Part shown: positions 17,622 through 26,659 of the stretch, one piece after another
How positions within the stretch are numbered: position 1 is the stretch's first letter
Layout: every line of letters starts with the position of its first letter
NCBI RefSeq assembly: GCF_900114475.1
Contig: NZ_FOTE01000002.1
Span: forward strand, 186,001 to 250,000
Length of the DNA: 64,000 nt
Direction: 5' to 3'
Source of the DNA: Paenibacillus sp. 1_12
GTDB lineage: Bacteria > Bacillota > Bacilli > Paenibacillales > NBRC-103111
Notes under the pieces: generated by a model
Told to the model about the DNA's origin: nothing
Databases searched by the model: none
The model's input: the letters and a program-made list of their open reading frames with translations, nothing else
Program-made: the position numbers and the translations under genes

Positions 17622-18803
17622 TTAATCTATAAAAAACAAATGTTTGGCGCTCCGTTTCATCAGCACCCACCAGCCTGCCTTGCTTACTTCAATCGATGAC
17701 TCCAATGGAAATTCGGAGAGCACCTGATCGCCTTTATACACAACGATCTTACCTATGGGCTGACCAATGGCAATCGGCGCTTTCAAATCCGACAGCAGCT
17801 GTACCTCATGGCGAATACCATCTCCAGCTTCACCCTTCTTCAGCAGCATACTGTAGGAATGTTTGGCCGTAAGCGGCACTACAGATTGCATGCCCTTACT
17901 AACCTTCAGCTCGCCAATAGTGTCACCGGTTTTGTAAATCGGATAGCTCATATATTGCGAAAAAGCATAATCGAACAGATTGGACACCTCGGCATTGCGG
18001 GTTTTGGTATTCGGTTCACCCATAACAACCGTAATAATTCGAAAATTATCCCGTTTGGCCGTAGCAGCAAGGCAAAACTTCGCCTCGCTTGTATAGCCCG
18101 TTTTCAATCCATCAGCACCGCTATAAAAGCGAACCAATTTATTCGTATTTACGAGCCAAAAAGGTTTAGCCGTATCCTTACGCAAATAATCCTGGTACGT
18201 CCCTGTGAATTGTGTGATTTCCTCATGCTTCAACAGCTCACGAGACATCAAAGCAATATCGTTAGCGGAGGAATAATGATTGTCTGCTGGAAGACCGTTG
18301 CAGTTGACAAAATGAGTGTTTTTCATCCCCAGCTGGGCCGCACGTGCATTCATCATCTGCACAAAAGCTTGCTCCGAGCCGGCAAGCTTTTCGGCCATTG
18401 CTACCGAAGCATCATTACCTGATGCCATTGCAATTCCCTTCATCATATCTTGTACCGTCATTTCCTCACCCGGCTCAAGAAAGATTTGCGAGCCTCCCAT
18501 CGAAGCTGCATATTCGCTGGTACGCACCTTATCAGTCATCTTGATCTTACCTTGATCCAAAGCTTCCATCACGAGCAGCATCGTCATGATTTTGGTAATA
18601 CTCGCAGGCGGCAGCTTGGAATCCTTGTTTTTTTCAAATATGACCGTACCCGAGTCCACATCCATAGTAACCGCTGAAGATGCGTTCGGAGCCAAATCTA
18701 CAACCTGATTTGGAGACTGCTTTTCTTCAGCCCAAGCCATAGGTAAACTACACGCCACTAGTAAATGAATGCATAGCAACAGCCTCATTGTTTTCGTAAA
18801 CAT
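17622..18803 (-). CDS. dacF: D-alanyl-D-alanine carboxypeptidase DacF
   Basis: A 393-residue S11 peptidase with a signal sequence (about 1-25) and motifs SITK (68-71), SGN and KTG (in LKTGYTSE). It helps set cortex cross-linking from the forespore side. The start at 18803 uses GGAGGG 11 bases upstream; a closer GAGGT is too near. It lies directly before the spoIIA genes, the same order as in Bacillus, with about 175 bases between it and the spoIIAA start. Confidence 0.93.
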   Translation of the reverse strand: MFTKTMRLLLCIHLLVACSLPMAWAEEKQSPNQVVDLAPNASSAVTMDVDSGTVIFEKNKDSKLPPASITKIMTMLLVMEALDQGKIKMTDKVRTSEYAASMGGSQIFLEPGEEMTVQDMMKGIAMASGNDASVAMAEKLAGSEQAFVQMMNARAAQLGMKNTHFVNCNGLPADNHYSSANDIALMSRELLKHEEITQFTGTYQDYLRKDTAKPFWLVNTNKLVRFYSGADGLKTGYTSEAKFCLAATAKRDNFRIITVVMGEPNTKTRNAEVSNLFDYAFSQYMSYPIYKTGDTIGELKVSKGMQSVVPLTAKHSYSMLLKKGEAGDGIRHEVQLLSDLKAPIAIGQPIGKIVVYKGDQVLSEFPLESSIEVSKAGWWVLMKRSAKHLFFID

Positions 18804-18925
18804 ACCTCTTTTATCCCTCCATCCTAAAGGTTAAACTGCTTCTATTCATTGTTGACGAAATTCCGTTTAAATATTCCAAACGTTGGAAAATGAAAACAGG
18901 AAATCCTCCTATCCGCAGGAAGCGC

Positions 18926-18961
18926 AAAAAAGCACCCTTTCTTATCGAAGCAAAGGGTGCT
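18926..18961 (-). terminator. Intrinsic terminator after pdp
   Basis: In minus-strand sense AGCACCCTTT pairs with AAAGGGTGCT and is followed by T6. It ends the pdp transcript about 30 bases past the stop and separates it from dacF. Confidence 0.88.
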
Positions 18962-18992
18962 CAGTCCAGCCTATGAAATAAACGGATAAGTA

Positions 18993-20327
18993 TTATTTAA
19001 TCATCTCGACGCCGTTCTTGGAAACAATCGCATAAATAAGCGGAGATCTGGCAGCGCTGCCTGAGACAATGGTAAACGCGGAACGTGTACGTTGTGTCAT
19101 ATCCTCTGTAAACATCGGCTCATTGTTGTTCATATACAGATCTGCTAACGTCTCGCCAGACTTAACGGGATCACCCACTTTTTTACGCAGCACTATTCCA
19201 ACCGCCAGATCAATCTGATCCTCTTTAGTCGCTCTACCGGCTCCAAGCATCATCGCGGTAACGCCCAGAGCCTCAGCGTCAATCCTGGACACCGTACCAT
19301 CCTCTATGGCCACTACAGGCACCTGATAAGGCGCGGACACTAATAGCTCTGGATTATCCATGGTCGCTTCATTCCCGCCCTGTGCGCTTACAAGCTGCTT
19401 CAGTTTGGCTAGGGCAGCCCCATTATGCAGCAGCTCTGTCACCTTAACCTTGGCCTCTTCATAAGTTGACGCTTTGCCACCAAGCACGACCATATGTGCA
19501 GACAGTACGATACAAAGCTCCGTCAAATCGGCAGGTCCCCTGCCCTGAAGCGTTTCTATGGCTTCACGGACTTCAAGCGCATTGCCTATCGCTTCGCCTA
19601 GCGGTTCATCCATATTGGTGATTACAGCTACAGTTTCTCTGCCGACCTCTTCACCGATTTCCACCATCGCCTGAGCCAGCTTTATCGAATCATCCAAAGA
19701 CTTCATAAAAGCACCATTGCCGGTTTTTACATCCAGTACAATCGCATCCGCTCCCGAAGCGATCTTCTTGCTCATGATGGAGCTTGCAATTAATGGAATG
19801 GATTCAATCGTAGCCGTCACGTCACGAAGACCATACAGCTTTTTGTCTGCAGGTGTCATATTGCCGGATTGGCCGATTACAGCAACTCCGATATCGGTAA
19901 CCTGCTGCAAAAATTGATCTTTGCTGAGCTCCACCTTAAAGCCCTCGATAGCTTCCAGCTTGTCGATCGTTCCCCCTGTGTGACCAAGGCCGCGACCTGA
20001 CATCTTGGCTACAGGTACACCAGCAGCTGCCACCAGAGGAGCCAGAATCAATGTTGTCGTGTCGCCGACACCACCTGTGCTGTGCTTATCCACCTTTACC
20101 CCGGGAATGGAGCCGAGCTCCGCCTGATCGCCTGAGCGCGCCATGGCCAAAGTCAAATCTGCCGTTTCTTTAGCGGTCATTCCGTTGAAATATACCGCCA
20201 TCGCCCAAGCTGATAATTGGTAATCGGGTATTTCTCCCTTCGTATAGCCTTGAATTATATAGTCGATTTCCGCTGTCGTTAACGGCTCAGCATCACGTTT
20301 TTTTTGAATAATATCAACTGTTCTCAT
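18993..20327 (-). CDS. pdp: Pyrimidine-nucleoside phosphorylase
   Basis: A 444-residue enzyme that splits uridine, deoxyuridine and thymidine with phosphate. The signature SGRGLGHTGGTIDKLEAIEG is intact, as is the phosphate-binding KVDKHSTGGVGD segment. The ATG at 20327 lies behind GAGGTGG. With deoB and two punA genes about 5 kb away it belongs to nucleoside salvage, but the chemoreceptor, cupredoxin and transporter genes now separate it from them. Confidence 0.95.
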   Translation of the reverse strand: MRTVDIIQKKRDAEPLTTAEIDYIIQGYTKGEIPDYQLSAWAMAVYFNGMTAKETADLTLAMARSGDQAELGSIPGVKVDKHSTGGVGDTTTLILAPLVAAAGVPVAKMSGRGLGHTGGTIDKLEAIEGFKVELSKDQFLQQVTDIGVAVIGQSGNMTPADKKLYGLRDVTATIESIPLIASSIMSKKIASGADAIVLDVKTGNGAFMKSLDDSIKLAQAMVEIGEEVGRETVAVITNMDEPLGEAIGNALEVREAIETLQGRGPADLTELCIVLSAHMVVLGGKASTYEEAKVKVTELLHNGAALAKLKQLVSAQGGNEATMDNPELLVSAPYQVPVVAIEDGTVSRIDAEALGVTAMMLGAGRATKEDQIDLAVGIVLRKKVGDPVKSGETLADLYMNNNEPMFTEDMTQRTRSAFTIVSGSAARSPLIYAIVSKNGVEMIK

Positions 20328-20483
20328 CGTTTGCCACCTCATCTTTTTGTTTGAATCCATAGTTGAATTTTATCATAGACGGGAACAGACTCCTAATCAA
20401 TCCTCATAAAGTGCTGCCCGTAAAAGACTTGGCAGCTCCATCTCGAAACCCGACATTATAGGAATAAGCAAGCTAACGAGCTC

Positions 20484-22241
20484 CTACACTTTTACCTGCT
20501 GAACAGCTTGTATCATATCCTGGGTCATACCACTCAATATCGAAGACGCATCCGCAACATGGCGCATCTTATCAAGCTGCTGATTCGTTAAATCATGGAT
20601 GTGATCGGTCTGTTCGGAAACCTCCTTGGCAATATAGGCTATACCGTTGACAGAAGCCGCAACCTCCTCGGAACCAGCAGACATTTGCTGTGCAGCAGCT
20701 GATACCTCCTGAATTTGCATCGTAACCAGACGAAACACTTCAACAACACGTTCAAAAGACTGCTCAGCCTGTTCGGATAAGGCGACCCCCTCCTGGATCT
20801 CACTCGCGACATCATCCATTTTGTCGCCAATTCGTTGGGATTCCTGTTCAATATTATGGAGCAAGGATGCTATAGATTGCACAGAGGCAAAGGATGCTTC
20901 TGCAAGCTTGCGTACTTCTCCAGCGACAACCGCAAACCCTTTCCCGTGCTCACCTGCACGAGCTGCTTCAATGGAAGCATTTAATGCAAGCAGCTTCGTT
21001 TGATTGGAAAAATCGGTTATTGCGCTTAAAACATCTTCTATTTTTGACGAATATTGTTTTAAATCAGTAACACTCGCAACAGCTTCCCCGGCCTTTGAAG
21101 AAATACTATCAATTTGATGCTTCATCTTAAAGCTCGTATCCTTGCCTGCTGCTGCGACCTCAAGCGCGCTGACCGCCGCATCGGAAACCGTCATTGAAGA
21201 TTCCGCTATGCGCTGGATACCGACTGCAATCTCCTCCATCGCAAGGGAGCTGTCATCCGCACTCAGCTTTTGGGAACGAGCGCCATTCATAATTTGCTGT
21301 ATCGTTTCTCTAATAATAGCGTTCATATCCAGCATAACGACAGCGTCCTTCTTAAACCTTGCTGATGAGGAAACCATCTGATCGGAGGTTTGAGCAATCT
21401 TGGATACGATCGTGCGTATGATTTCGTTCAAATTTCCTGACATCATGATCATGGCCTGATAGGCAGTTCCAATTTCGTCTTGCGATTTGACTGGGTTCGA
21501 TAATAAAATGGCTTTGGCCTGTGCCAGATCACCTGTTGCCATACTTTCGGCACTAGAGGTAATCACCCTTAGAGGACGCAGCGCGCGGACAACAAACCAC
21601 ACAATGAATCCAAGACAAACCAGAGTCACGACCAGCATGAGTATGTAAAAGTAAATACTTTTCCCTAAGACATTCATGGTGATACTATCCACAACAGTGG
21701 CGGCTGTATCTATACCCAAAACACCAATCAATTTACCGTTTGCATTCATAACCGGTGCATAGGCAGATATGTATTTACCATATTTGGCGTCCTCAATCAA
21801 AGGAGAATTAGCATTCTCTCCCATCATAAGAGCTGTTATGGCTTCCTTGGGAATATCGGTTACTTCATTGATCGGTGAAGCCGTTTGCGAGCTGCGCGGC
21901 TGACCATCGATCATAAGTTTGGGCTGTTGCTGCTCATCTATCCTGACAAAATACACATACATAGCGCCAATCTGGGTGCGAAAACGGTCTAGCTCTGATC
22001 GCAGACTCCAGTAAAGCTCATTTTCTTGTGGATTCGCCAGAAACTCCTCATATGGCCGGGTATCCAGCTGAGCAGCATAGCTATGAGCTGTTCTCATGCC
22101 GTTATCGGTAATAACCTCCTGAGCAGCACTCTTCGTGTTGAGGATTTGCAATAAAATATATCCTCCTGACAGCAAAAGAATGACAGCCGTGATCGCAGCT
22201 ACAATTCGAAGCACTAAATGTTTTCTGAATAATGTGATCAT
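20484..22241 (-). CDS. Methyl-accepting chemotaxis protein
   Basis: A 585-residue transmembrane receptor. Membrane helices are near residues 10-32 and 190-213, flanking an extracellular sensor of about 155 residues that resembles a double-Cache/dCache-type domain (it includes [23 protein letters not shown] and [11 protein letters not shown]). A HAMP region follows, then a long helical signalling domain with the hairpin tip [26 protein letters not shown]. The ligand is unknown and no C-terminal methyltransferase-docking pentapeptide is visible. The start at 22241 is behind AAGGGCGG; the open frame extends 36 codons further upstream across the neighbouring terminator, which makes that extension unlikely. 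Confidence 0.9.
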   Translation of the reverse strand: MITLFRKHLVLRIVAAITAVILLLSGGYILLQILNTKSAAQEVITDNGMRTAHSYAAQLDTRPYEEFLANPQENELYWSLRSELDRFRTQIGAMYVYFVRIDEQQQPKLMIDGQPRSSQTASPINEVTDIPKEAITALMMGENANSPLIEDAKYGKYISAYAPVMNANGKLIGVLGIDTAATVVDSITMNVLGKSIYFYILMLVVTLVCLGFIVWFVVRALRPLRVITSSAESMATGDLAQAKAILLSNPVKSQDEIGTAYQAMIMMSGNLNEIIRTIVSKIAQTSDQMVSSSARFKKDAVVMLDMNAIIRETIQQIMNGARSQKLSADDSSLAMEEIAVGIQRIAESSMTVSDAAVSALEVAAAGKDTSFKMKHQIDSISSKAGEAVASVTDLKQYSSKIEDVLSAITDFSNQTKLLALNASIEAARAGEHGKGFAVVAGEVRKLAEASFASVQSIASLLHNIEQESQRIGDKMDDVASEIQEGVALSEQAEQSFERVVEVFRLVTMQIQEVSAAAQQMSAGSEEVAASVNGIAYIAKEVSEQTDHIHDLTNQQLDKMRHVADASSILSGMTQDMIQAVQQVKV

Positions 22242-22301
22242 ATGAATATTTATCCGCCCTTCTCGCAACCAATATATAGGTAAAGATACTATTTTTCGCA
22301 C

Positions 22302-22332
22302 AAAAAAAGAAGCCTTTTCGGCTTCTTTTTTT
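22302..22332. terminator. Intrinsic terminator after the cupredoxin gene
   Basis: The stem AAGAAGCC / GGCTTCTT has A7 and T7 on its flanks and lies six bases past the cupredoxin stop codon. It can work in both directions. Confidence 0.88.
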
Positions 22333-22338
22333 ATATTC

Positions 22339-22716
22339 CTATGAGACAATTAAAGTTGATTTCATATTGGCATGACCGGTTCCGCAAGGAAGTATGCAAT
22401 GTACTTCATAAGTACCCGGTTTGTCAAAAGTTACATCAGCCGATTTGGTAGTACCATCCAGCTTTACGTTCAAGCCAACGATTTCCAATGCATGAAGACC
22501 TTCTTTGTTCAAAAGAGAAACTGTCACTTTCTCGCCAGCTTTCACTTTATATTCAGTTTGATCAAATTGAAAGTTCGATGCAATGAATTTCAATTGAGGA
22601 CCGGCATGAGCTTGTGAAGCCATTTCTGACTGACGTACTGAAATATCCTGGAACAACACACCTGCGCCGAGCAAACAGGCCACGATAATACAACTAAACA
22701 TAATCCACTTTGTCAT
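22339..22716 (-). CDS. Membrane-anchored cupredoxin with a CuA-type metal site
   Basis: A 125-residue protein with one N-terminal membrane anchor (about residues 5-22) and an extracytoplasmic beta-sandwich. The metal ligands form the full CuA set known from cytochrome oxidase subunit II: His75, then Cys107, Cys111, His115 and Met118 in the pattern CxxxCxxxHxxM. Subunit II itself is longer, has two membrane helices and sits beside subunit I genes; none of that is present here. Electron transfer or copper delivery to an oxidase outside the window, or NO/N2O chemistry, are possibilities. The ATG at 22716 follows AGGGGG. It has its own terminator, so it is monocistronic. Confidence 0.85.
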   Translation of the reverse strand: MTKWIMFSCIIVACLLGAGVLFQDISVRQSEMASQAHAGPQLKFIASNFQFDQTEYKVKAGEKVTVSLLNKEGLHALEIVGLNVKLDGTTKSADVTFDKPGTYEVHCILPCGTGHANMKSTLIVS

Positions 22717-22954
22717 CAATAAATCCCCCTAAATGTTTTGCGTAAAAATACTTCTTCAAAATTCCATAAAGGAATACATCCGTATACTAACATTGTACCT
22801 AATGAAATGGGCTTTACCTATTCCCTTTTGGATGCTTCCGGTGAAAAGTTTGTGACAATTTGCAGTCAGCAACTGGTTACCTTTGACATTCTATCATATT
22901 TACGCAAAAAAACAAAAAAACCTCCACCTTATGGCGAAAGTTTAAAAATTACAT

Positions 22955-23344
22955 TTAATAACGACCCACCCGACTTCTGAAACCAAAGCCTGGATGGAGT
23001 TTGCTAGTTTCCTTTTCCTGCATTTCACGGATGTCTTTGGTGAGACGGCTGCGGCATGGATAGCACATGTCTTGTTGTCTGATCGGCTCTCTACAGCTAT
23101 TGCAAGGGTATGTTAAGTTAGGATAGTCGGTAACAGGCAAGCGCTTGTCCTTAATCCAAATGATAATTTGTTTAACAGAAACTCCCACAGCCTCACTCAG
23201 CTGTTCAGTAGTTGCTTTACGGTTACTACGGAGATAACGGTCGCAATCGTCGAATTCATTCTGAATATTCTTCACACAATCTTGACATAGATTACGAAGG
23301 TTTTTTTGAAATACTTTACCGCAACCGGGACAATTGGCTACCAT
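22955..23344 (-). CDS. YvyF-like (TIGR03826 family) zinc-finger protein, orphan
   Basis: A 129-residue protein with two zinc-ribbon pairs: CPGCGKVF with LCQDC at the N-terminus, and YPCNSCREPI with MCYPCR near residues 80-96. Between them is a helix-turn-helix-like segment that includes ATTEQLSEAVGVSVKQIIIWIKD. This layout matches the YvyF protein encoded beside flgM in flagellar operons of Bacillus. No flagellar gene is near it here. The chosen ATG at 23344 has only a weak GTGAG site. Its role is unknown; regulation of flagellar genes is a guess from the family. Confidence 0.75.
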   Translation of the reverse strand: MVANCPGCGKVFQKNLRNLCQDCVKNIQNEFDDCDRYLRSNRKATTEQLSEAVGVSVKQIIIWIKDKRLPVTDYPNLTYPCNSCREPIRQQDMCYPCRSRLTKDIREMQEKETSKLHPGFGFRSRVGRY

Positions 23345-23554
23345 CAAAATACTCACGATTGTCACTTCCTACCATTCATAATTTAGTTCTATTGAACCAA
23401 TTATAACACGAAAGTAGGTACTATTACATATCGATTAAAATATTTAAATAAATCATTTACATGACTGAGAAACTACTACACGAATTAATAAGCAAAAACA
23501 GATCATAGTATGCTATACTTTCCCAAATTAATTATCGTGATGGAGGGTTGTCCT

Positions 23555-24783
23555 ATGCAGGCGAATACAAACAAAACGGTATTTGGTATTTTGATTGCAG
23601 TCAGTATGGTTCATTTGTTAAATGACACCATTCAATCTATCGTTCCCGCCATATTTCCTATTATCAAGGAATCCCTGTCATTGTCTTACTCACAGCTTGG
23701 TTTGATCGCATTTGCTTTAAATGTAACGGCTTCTGTGCTTCAGCCTGCTGTTGGTTTATACAGTGACAGAAAGCCTCAGCCTTATCTGCTGCCGCTCGGT
23801 GTTGTGGCTACCTTAATCGGTGTTATCGGTATGGCATTCGCGTTCGGTTTCTGGACAATGCTCGGTTCGGCTATCCTTGTCGGGATCGGGTCATCCATAT
23901 TTCATCCGGAATCAGCTAAGGTTGCTTATTTGGCAGCTGGCGCAAGAAGAGGATTGGCACAAAGCATATTTCAAGTAGGGGGCAATGCGGGGCAAGCTTT
24001 GGCACCGATCATGACCGCATTAATATTTGTTCCGTTGGTCAATTTGGAATTATTTGGTTTACCTTATTGGCAGCAATCGCTCTGTCTATTCAAATCTATA
24101 CAGCAAAATGGTATAGGGGCAATCTGAACCTTAATAGAGTTAAAAAGCGCAGCAGCTCTTCGAAAGGTACGGCTGTTACGAATCGTGGCAAAGTTACTGC
24201 TGCCATTTCCATTCTAGTGCTAATCCTCACTTCCAAGATGGCTTATTTGGCTGGGATCACCAGTTTTTATTCGTTTTATCTTATTGAACGCTTTCAGCTT
24301 TCTGTACAGGAAGCACAATGGTGTGTATTTGCCTTTTTGGCTGCAGGTGCGGCTGGGACTTTTTTCGGTGGTCCTTTATCCGACCTTTGGGGACGTCGAA
24401 ACGTTATCTGGTTCTCGATTCTGGGTGCGCTGCCGTTCGCTTTTTTGCTTCCTTACGTTAATTTTCAAATCAGTATCGTTTTCTGCATAATTATCGGCTT
24501 TACAATCATGTCGAGCGGTTCTGTTAATGTGGTCTACGCACAAGAATTGCTTCCTGGCAACATTGGAACCGTATCCGGTCTCTTCTTCGGCCTTGCCTTC
24601 GGGGCAGGAGGTCTCGGTGCTGCTCTGCTGGGTATGCTGGCAGACTCCACAAGCATCGATTACGTCATTAAGCTGTGTGCGTTCCTACCGCTTCTCGGGC
24701 TGCTTGCGATCTTCCTGCCTTCTGACCGTAAGCTTGCCCAATGGGCTACAGAAGCAGAGGCCCGACAGTCAGTTTCCCAATAA
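23555..24783 (+). pseudogene. MFS efflux transporter, Fsr (fosmidomycin resistance) type, frameshifted
   Basis: Two overlapping open frames (23555-24127 and, in another frame, up to 24783) together encode one 12-helix transporter of about 410 residues with the Fsr-type opening VHLLNDTIQSIVPAIFPIIK and the GSSIFHPESAKVAYLAAG segment. Reading one extra G at the GG of 24037-24038 restores a continuous PLGQFGIIWFTLLAAIALS sequence. So a single base has been lost near 24037, or miscalled. As written, the protein stops after about seven helices. A GGAGGG site precedes the ATG at 23555. If functional it would export small toxic compounds. Confidence 0.85.
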
Positions 24784-24819
24784 TCACTGATTCCTTACCT
24801 TAATTTTTCCATATTCCAC

Positions 24820-24861
24820 GAAAAAACATCCCGTTCCACTTATCTGTGGTTCGGGATGTTT
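24820..24861 (-). terminator. Intrinsic terminator after the second punA
   Basis: In minus-strand sense AACATCCCG pairs with CGGGATGTT, with further partial pairing inside the loop, and is followed by T6. It lies between the convergent transporter and purine phosphorylase genes. Confidence 0.85.
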
Positions 24862-24880
24862 GTATAAGGCGACAGTTACA

Positions 24881-25729
24881 CTAAACAGTCACTTGAGCAA
24901 CAAATCTTTTTACAAGCTCAATAAACATCGGCTTCGTCCGATTCGCTACAGCTACGACTTGTTCATGAGTCAAGGGCTCAAGCTCCTCGCCAATCGCCAT
25001 ATCCGTTATGCAGGAAATGCCCAGCACCTTCAAACCACAGTGCCGCGCAGCAGCTACCTCACCTACCGTGGACATGCCGACAGCATCACCGCCCAAACGG
25101 GCAAGCATGGTAAGCTCTGCTGGCGGCAAGTAACTCGGTCCGCTAATTCCACTGTAGACACCTTCCTGTAACCGAATAGCGCTATTCTCCTCACGCATTT
25201 TTTCAGCTATCGCTTTGGCTAAGACACGATATTCGCGGTTATAAGCTTCTGACATATCCGGGAAGCGAACTCCCAGCTCGGGGTGATTGACACCGATTAA
25301 TGGATTGTCTCCCGTTAAGTTCAAATGGTCAGAAATCAGCATCAAATCACCTGCTTGAAATTCACGGTTCATCCCGCCTGCCGCATTCGTAATAACCAGC
25401 GATTGAACGCCAAGCTGCTTCATCACGTATACCGGAAAAACAACCTTTTTCATCGAGTAGCCCTCATAATAATGAAAACGACCCTGCATCACGATTACTG
25501 ACTTGCCCTCCAAAGTCCCAATGACAAATTGTCCGGCATGCCCTTCAACGGTCGATACAGGAAAATACGGAATCTCATTGTAGTCGATCCTCAAAGGCGA
25601 CTCCACCTGATTGGCCATATCGCCGAGACCTGAGCCAAGAACAAGACCTATTTGCGGGACATTGCCTCCAAGACGTTCACGAATCCAGTCAGCAGCCTCA
25701 TGTATTTGTTGTACGTAATTAGTTTCCAA
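24881..25729 (-). CDS. Purine nucleoside phosphorylase family protein, divergent paralogue
   Basis: A 282-residue trimeric-type purine nucleoside phosphorylase. Phosphate-binding and ribose-binding parts are intact (GLVLGSGLGDMA, VEGHAGQF, GRFHYYEGYS, TNAAGG, DAVGMSTV). The two base-recognition positions differ from the neighbouring copy: SYLPPAE replaces TYETPAE (Glu to Leu201) and CITDMA replaces CISNMA (Asn to Asp243). In human PNP these residues are Glu201 and Asn243 and select 6-oxopurines; Asp at 243 is known to favour adenosine. A changed substrate, perhaps adenosine or methylthioadenosine, is therefore likely. The start is TTG at 25729 behind AAAGGAG. It follows the canonical punA by 41 bases in one operon. 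Confidence 0.88.
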   Translation of the reverse strand: METNYVQQIHEAADWIRERLGGNVPQIGLVLGSGLGDMANQVESPLRIDYNEIPYFPVSTVEGHAGQFVIGTLEGKSVIVMQGRFHYYEGYSMKKVVFPVYVMKQLGVQSLVITNAAGGMNREFQAGDLMLISDHLNLTGDNPLIGVNHPELGVRFPDMSEAYNREYRVLAKAIAEKMREENSAIRLQEGVYSGISGPSYLPPAELTMLARLGGDAVGMSTVGEVAAARHCGLKVLGISCITDMAIGEELEPLTHEQVVAVANRTKPMFIELVKRFVAQVTV

Positions 25730-25770
25730 ACCCGTTCAAACTCCTTTCCTCTGTCCATCTGTTATCATGG

Positions 25771-26601
25771 TTAGCCAAGCTTGGCGACAATTCCGAGAAT
25801 CAATTTCAGAAACTTCGGTTTGACACGCTCGGTCGTTTCCATGACCTCTTGATGTGACAAAGGCTGATCCAGAATACCAGCAGCCATATTGCTAATGCAC
25901 GAAAAGCCTAATACTTCAATTCCGGCATGACGCGCTACGATGACCTCAGCTACAGTGGACATACCAACCGCGTCAGCGCCCAGCGTACGCAGCATACGGA
26001 TTTCTGCAGGGGTTTCATAGGTAGGTCCCGTCAATCCTGCGTAAACACCCTCTGGGAGCTTCAGACCCTGCTCTAAGGCCACCTCATGCGCTGTTTGACG
26101 AAGTCTACGGCTGTAAGCTTCCGACATATCCGGGAAGCGGACTCCCAGCTCGCTGAAGTTGGGACCAATCAAAGGATTACGGAATGTAAAATTGATATGA
26201 TCCTTAATCACCATCAAATCACCTACTTCATACGAGGTGTTCACCCCGCCTGCAGCATTCGTCACGATCAGCGTCTGTACACCGAGCTCCTTCATCACTC
26301 TGACCGGAAACGAGACGACATCAACCCCATACCCCTCATACAGATGGAAACGTCCTTTCATCAGCAGCACATGCTTGCCGTGAATGGTGCCCAGCAGCAG
26401 CTCGCCTGCATGCCCTTCGACAGTCGACACTGGAAAATGAGGAATTTCATCATAAGTGATAACCGTTGCGTTCTCTACCAAATCAGCGATCACACCCAAG
26501 CCGGAACCCAGGATCAGGCCAATTTGTGGTACGGTTGGATATTTTGTGCGAATAAATTCAGCGGCTTCCTTGATGCTACTGAGTATTGTTTGATCTCCCA
26601 T
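25771..26601 (-). CDS. punA: Purine nucleoside phosphorylase (PunA/PupG type)
   Basis: A 276-residue trimeric enzyme that cleaves inosine and guanosine and their deoxy forms to base plus (deoxy)ribose 1-phosphate. It keeps all key residues: VEGHAGEL histidine, GRFHLYEGY, GPTYETPAE with the base-binding Glu196, and CISNMAAG with Asn238. The ATG at 26601 lies eight bases after AAGGGGG. It follows deoB by about 60 bases; DeoB then converts the sugar 1-phosphate to the 5-phosphate, so the pair forms a salvage route. Confidence 0.95.
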   Translation of the reverse strand: MGDQTILSSIKEAAEFIRTKYPTVPQIGLILGSGLGVIADLVENATVITYDEIPHFPVSTVEGHAGELLLGTIHGKHVLLMKGRFHLYEGYGVDVVSFPVRVMKELGVQTLIVTNAAGGVNTSYEVGDLMVIKDHINFTFRNPLIGPNFSELGVRFPDMSEAYSRRLRQTAHEVALEQGLKLPEGVYAGLTGPTYETPAEIRMLRTLGADAVGMSTVAEVIVARHAGIEVLGFSCISNMAAGILDQPLSHQEVMETTERVKPKFLKLILGIVAKLG

Positions 26602-26659
26602 ATCAAAAGCCCCCTTCACAATAAATCTGTCATTGAAATGTTTAACGGTGTAAGGACGA

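Noticed and set aside
20411-20437. GCTGCC...GGCAGC hairpin as terminator of the chemoreceptor gene
   Set aside because: The inverted repeat is only six bases with an 11-base loop or more and no T tract follows on the minus strand.
22339-22716. Cytochrome c oxidase subunit II (coxB/ctaC)
   Set aside because: Far too short, one membrane segment instead of two, and no other oxidase gene next to it.
22738-22980. Plus-strand 80-residue open frame between the cupredoxin and YvyF-like genes
   Set aside because: No ribosome site, poor composition, overlap with the 3' end of the YvyF-like gene and with the cupredoxin leader, and no recognisable motif.
23555-24783. Programmed ribosomal frameshift in the transporter gene
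   Set aside because: No slippery heptamer or downstream structure is seen at 24030-24045; a lost G in a short run explains the data more simply.
24881-26601. The two punA genes as a recent duplication or assembly artefact
   Set aside because: The proteins differ at a large share of positions, including active-site residues, and have different start codons and ribosome sites.
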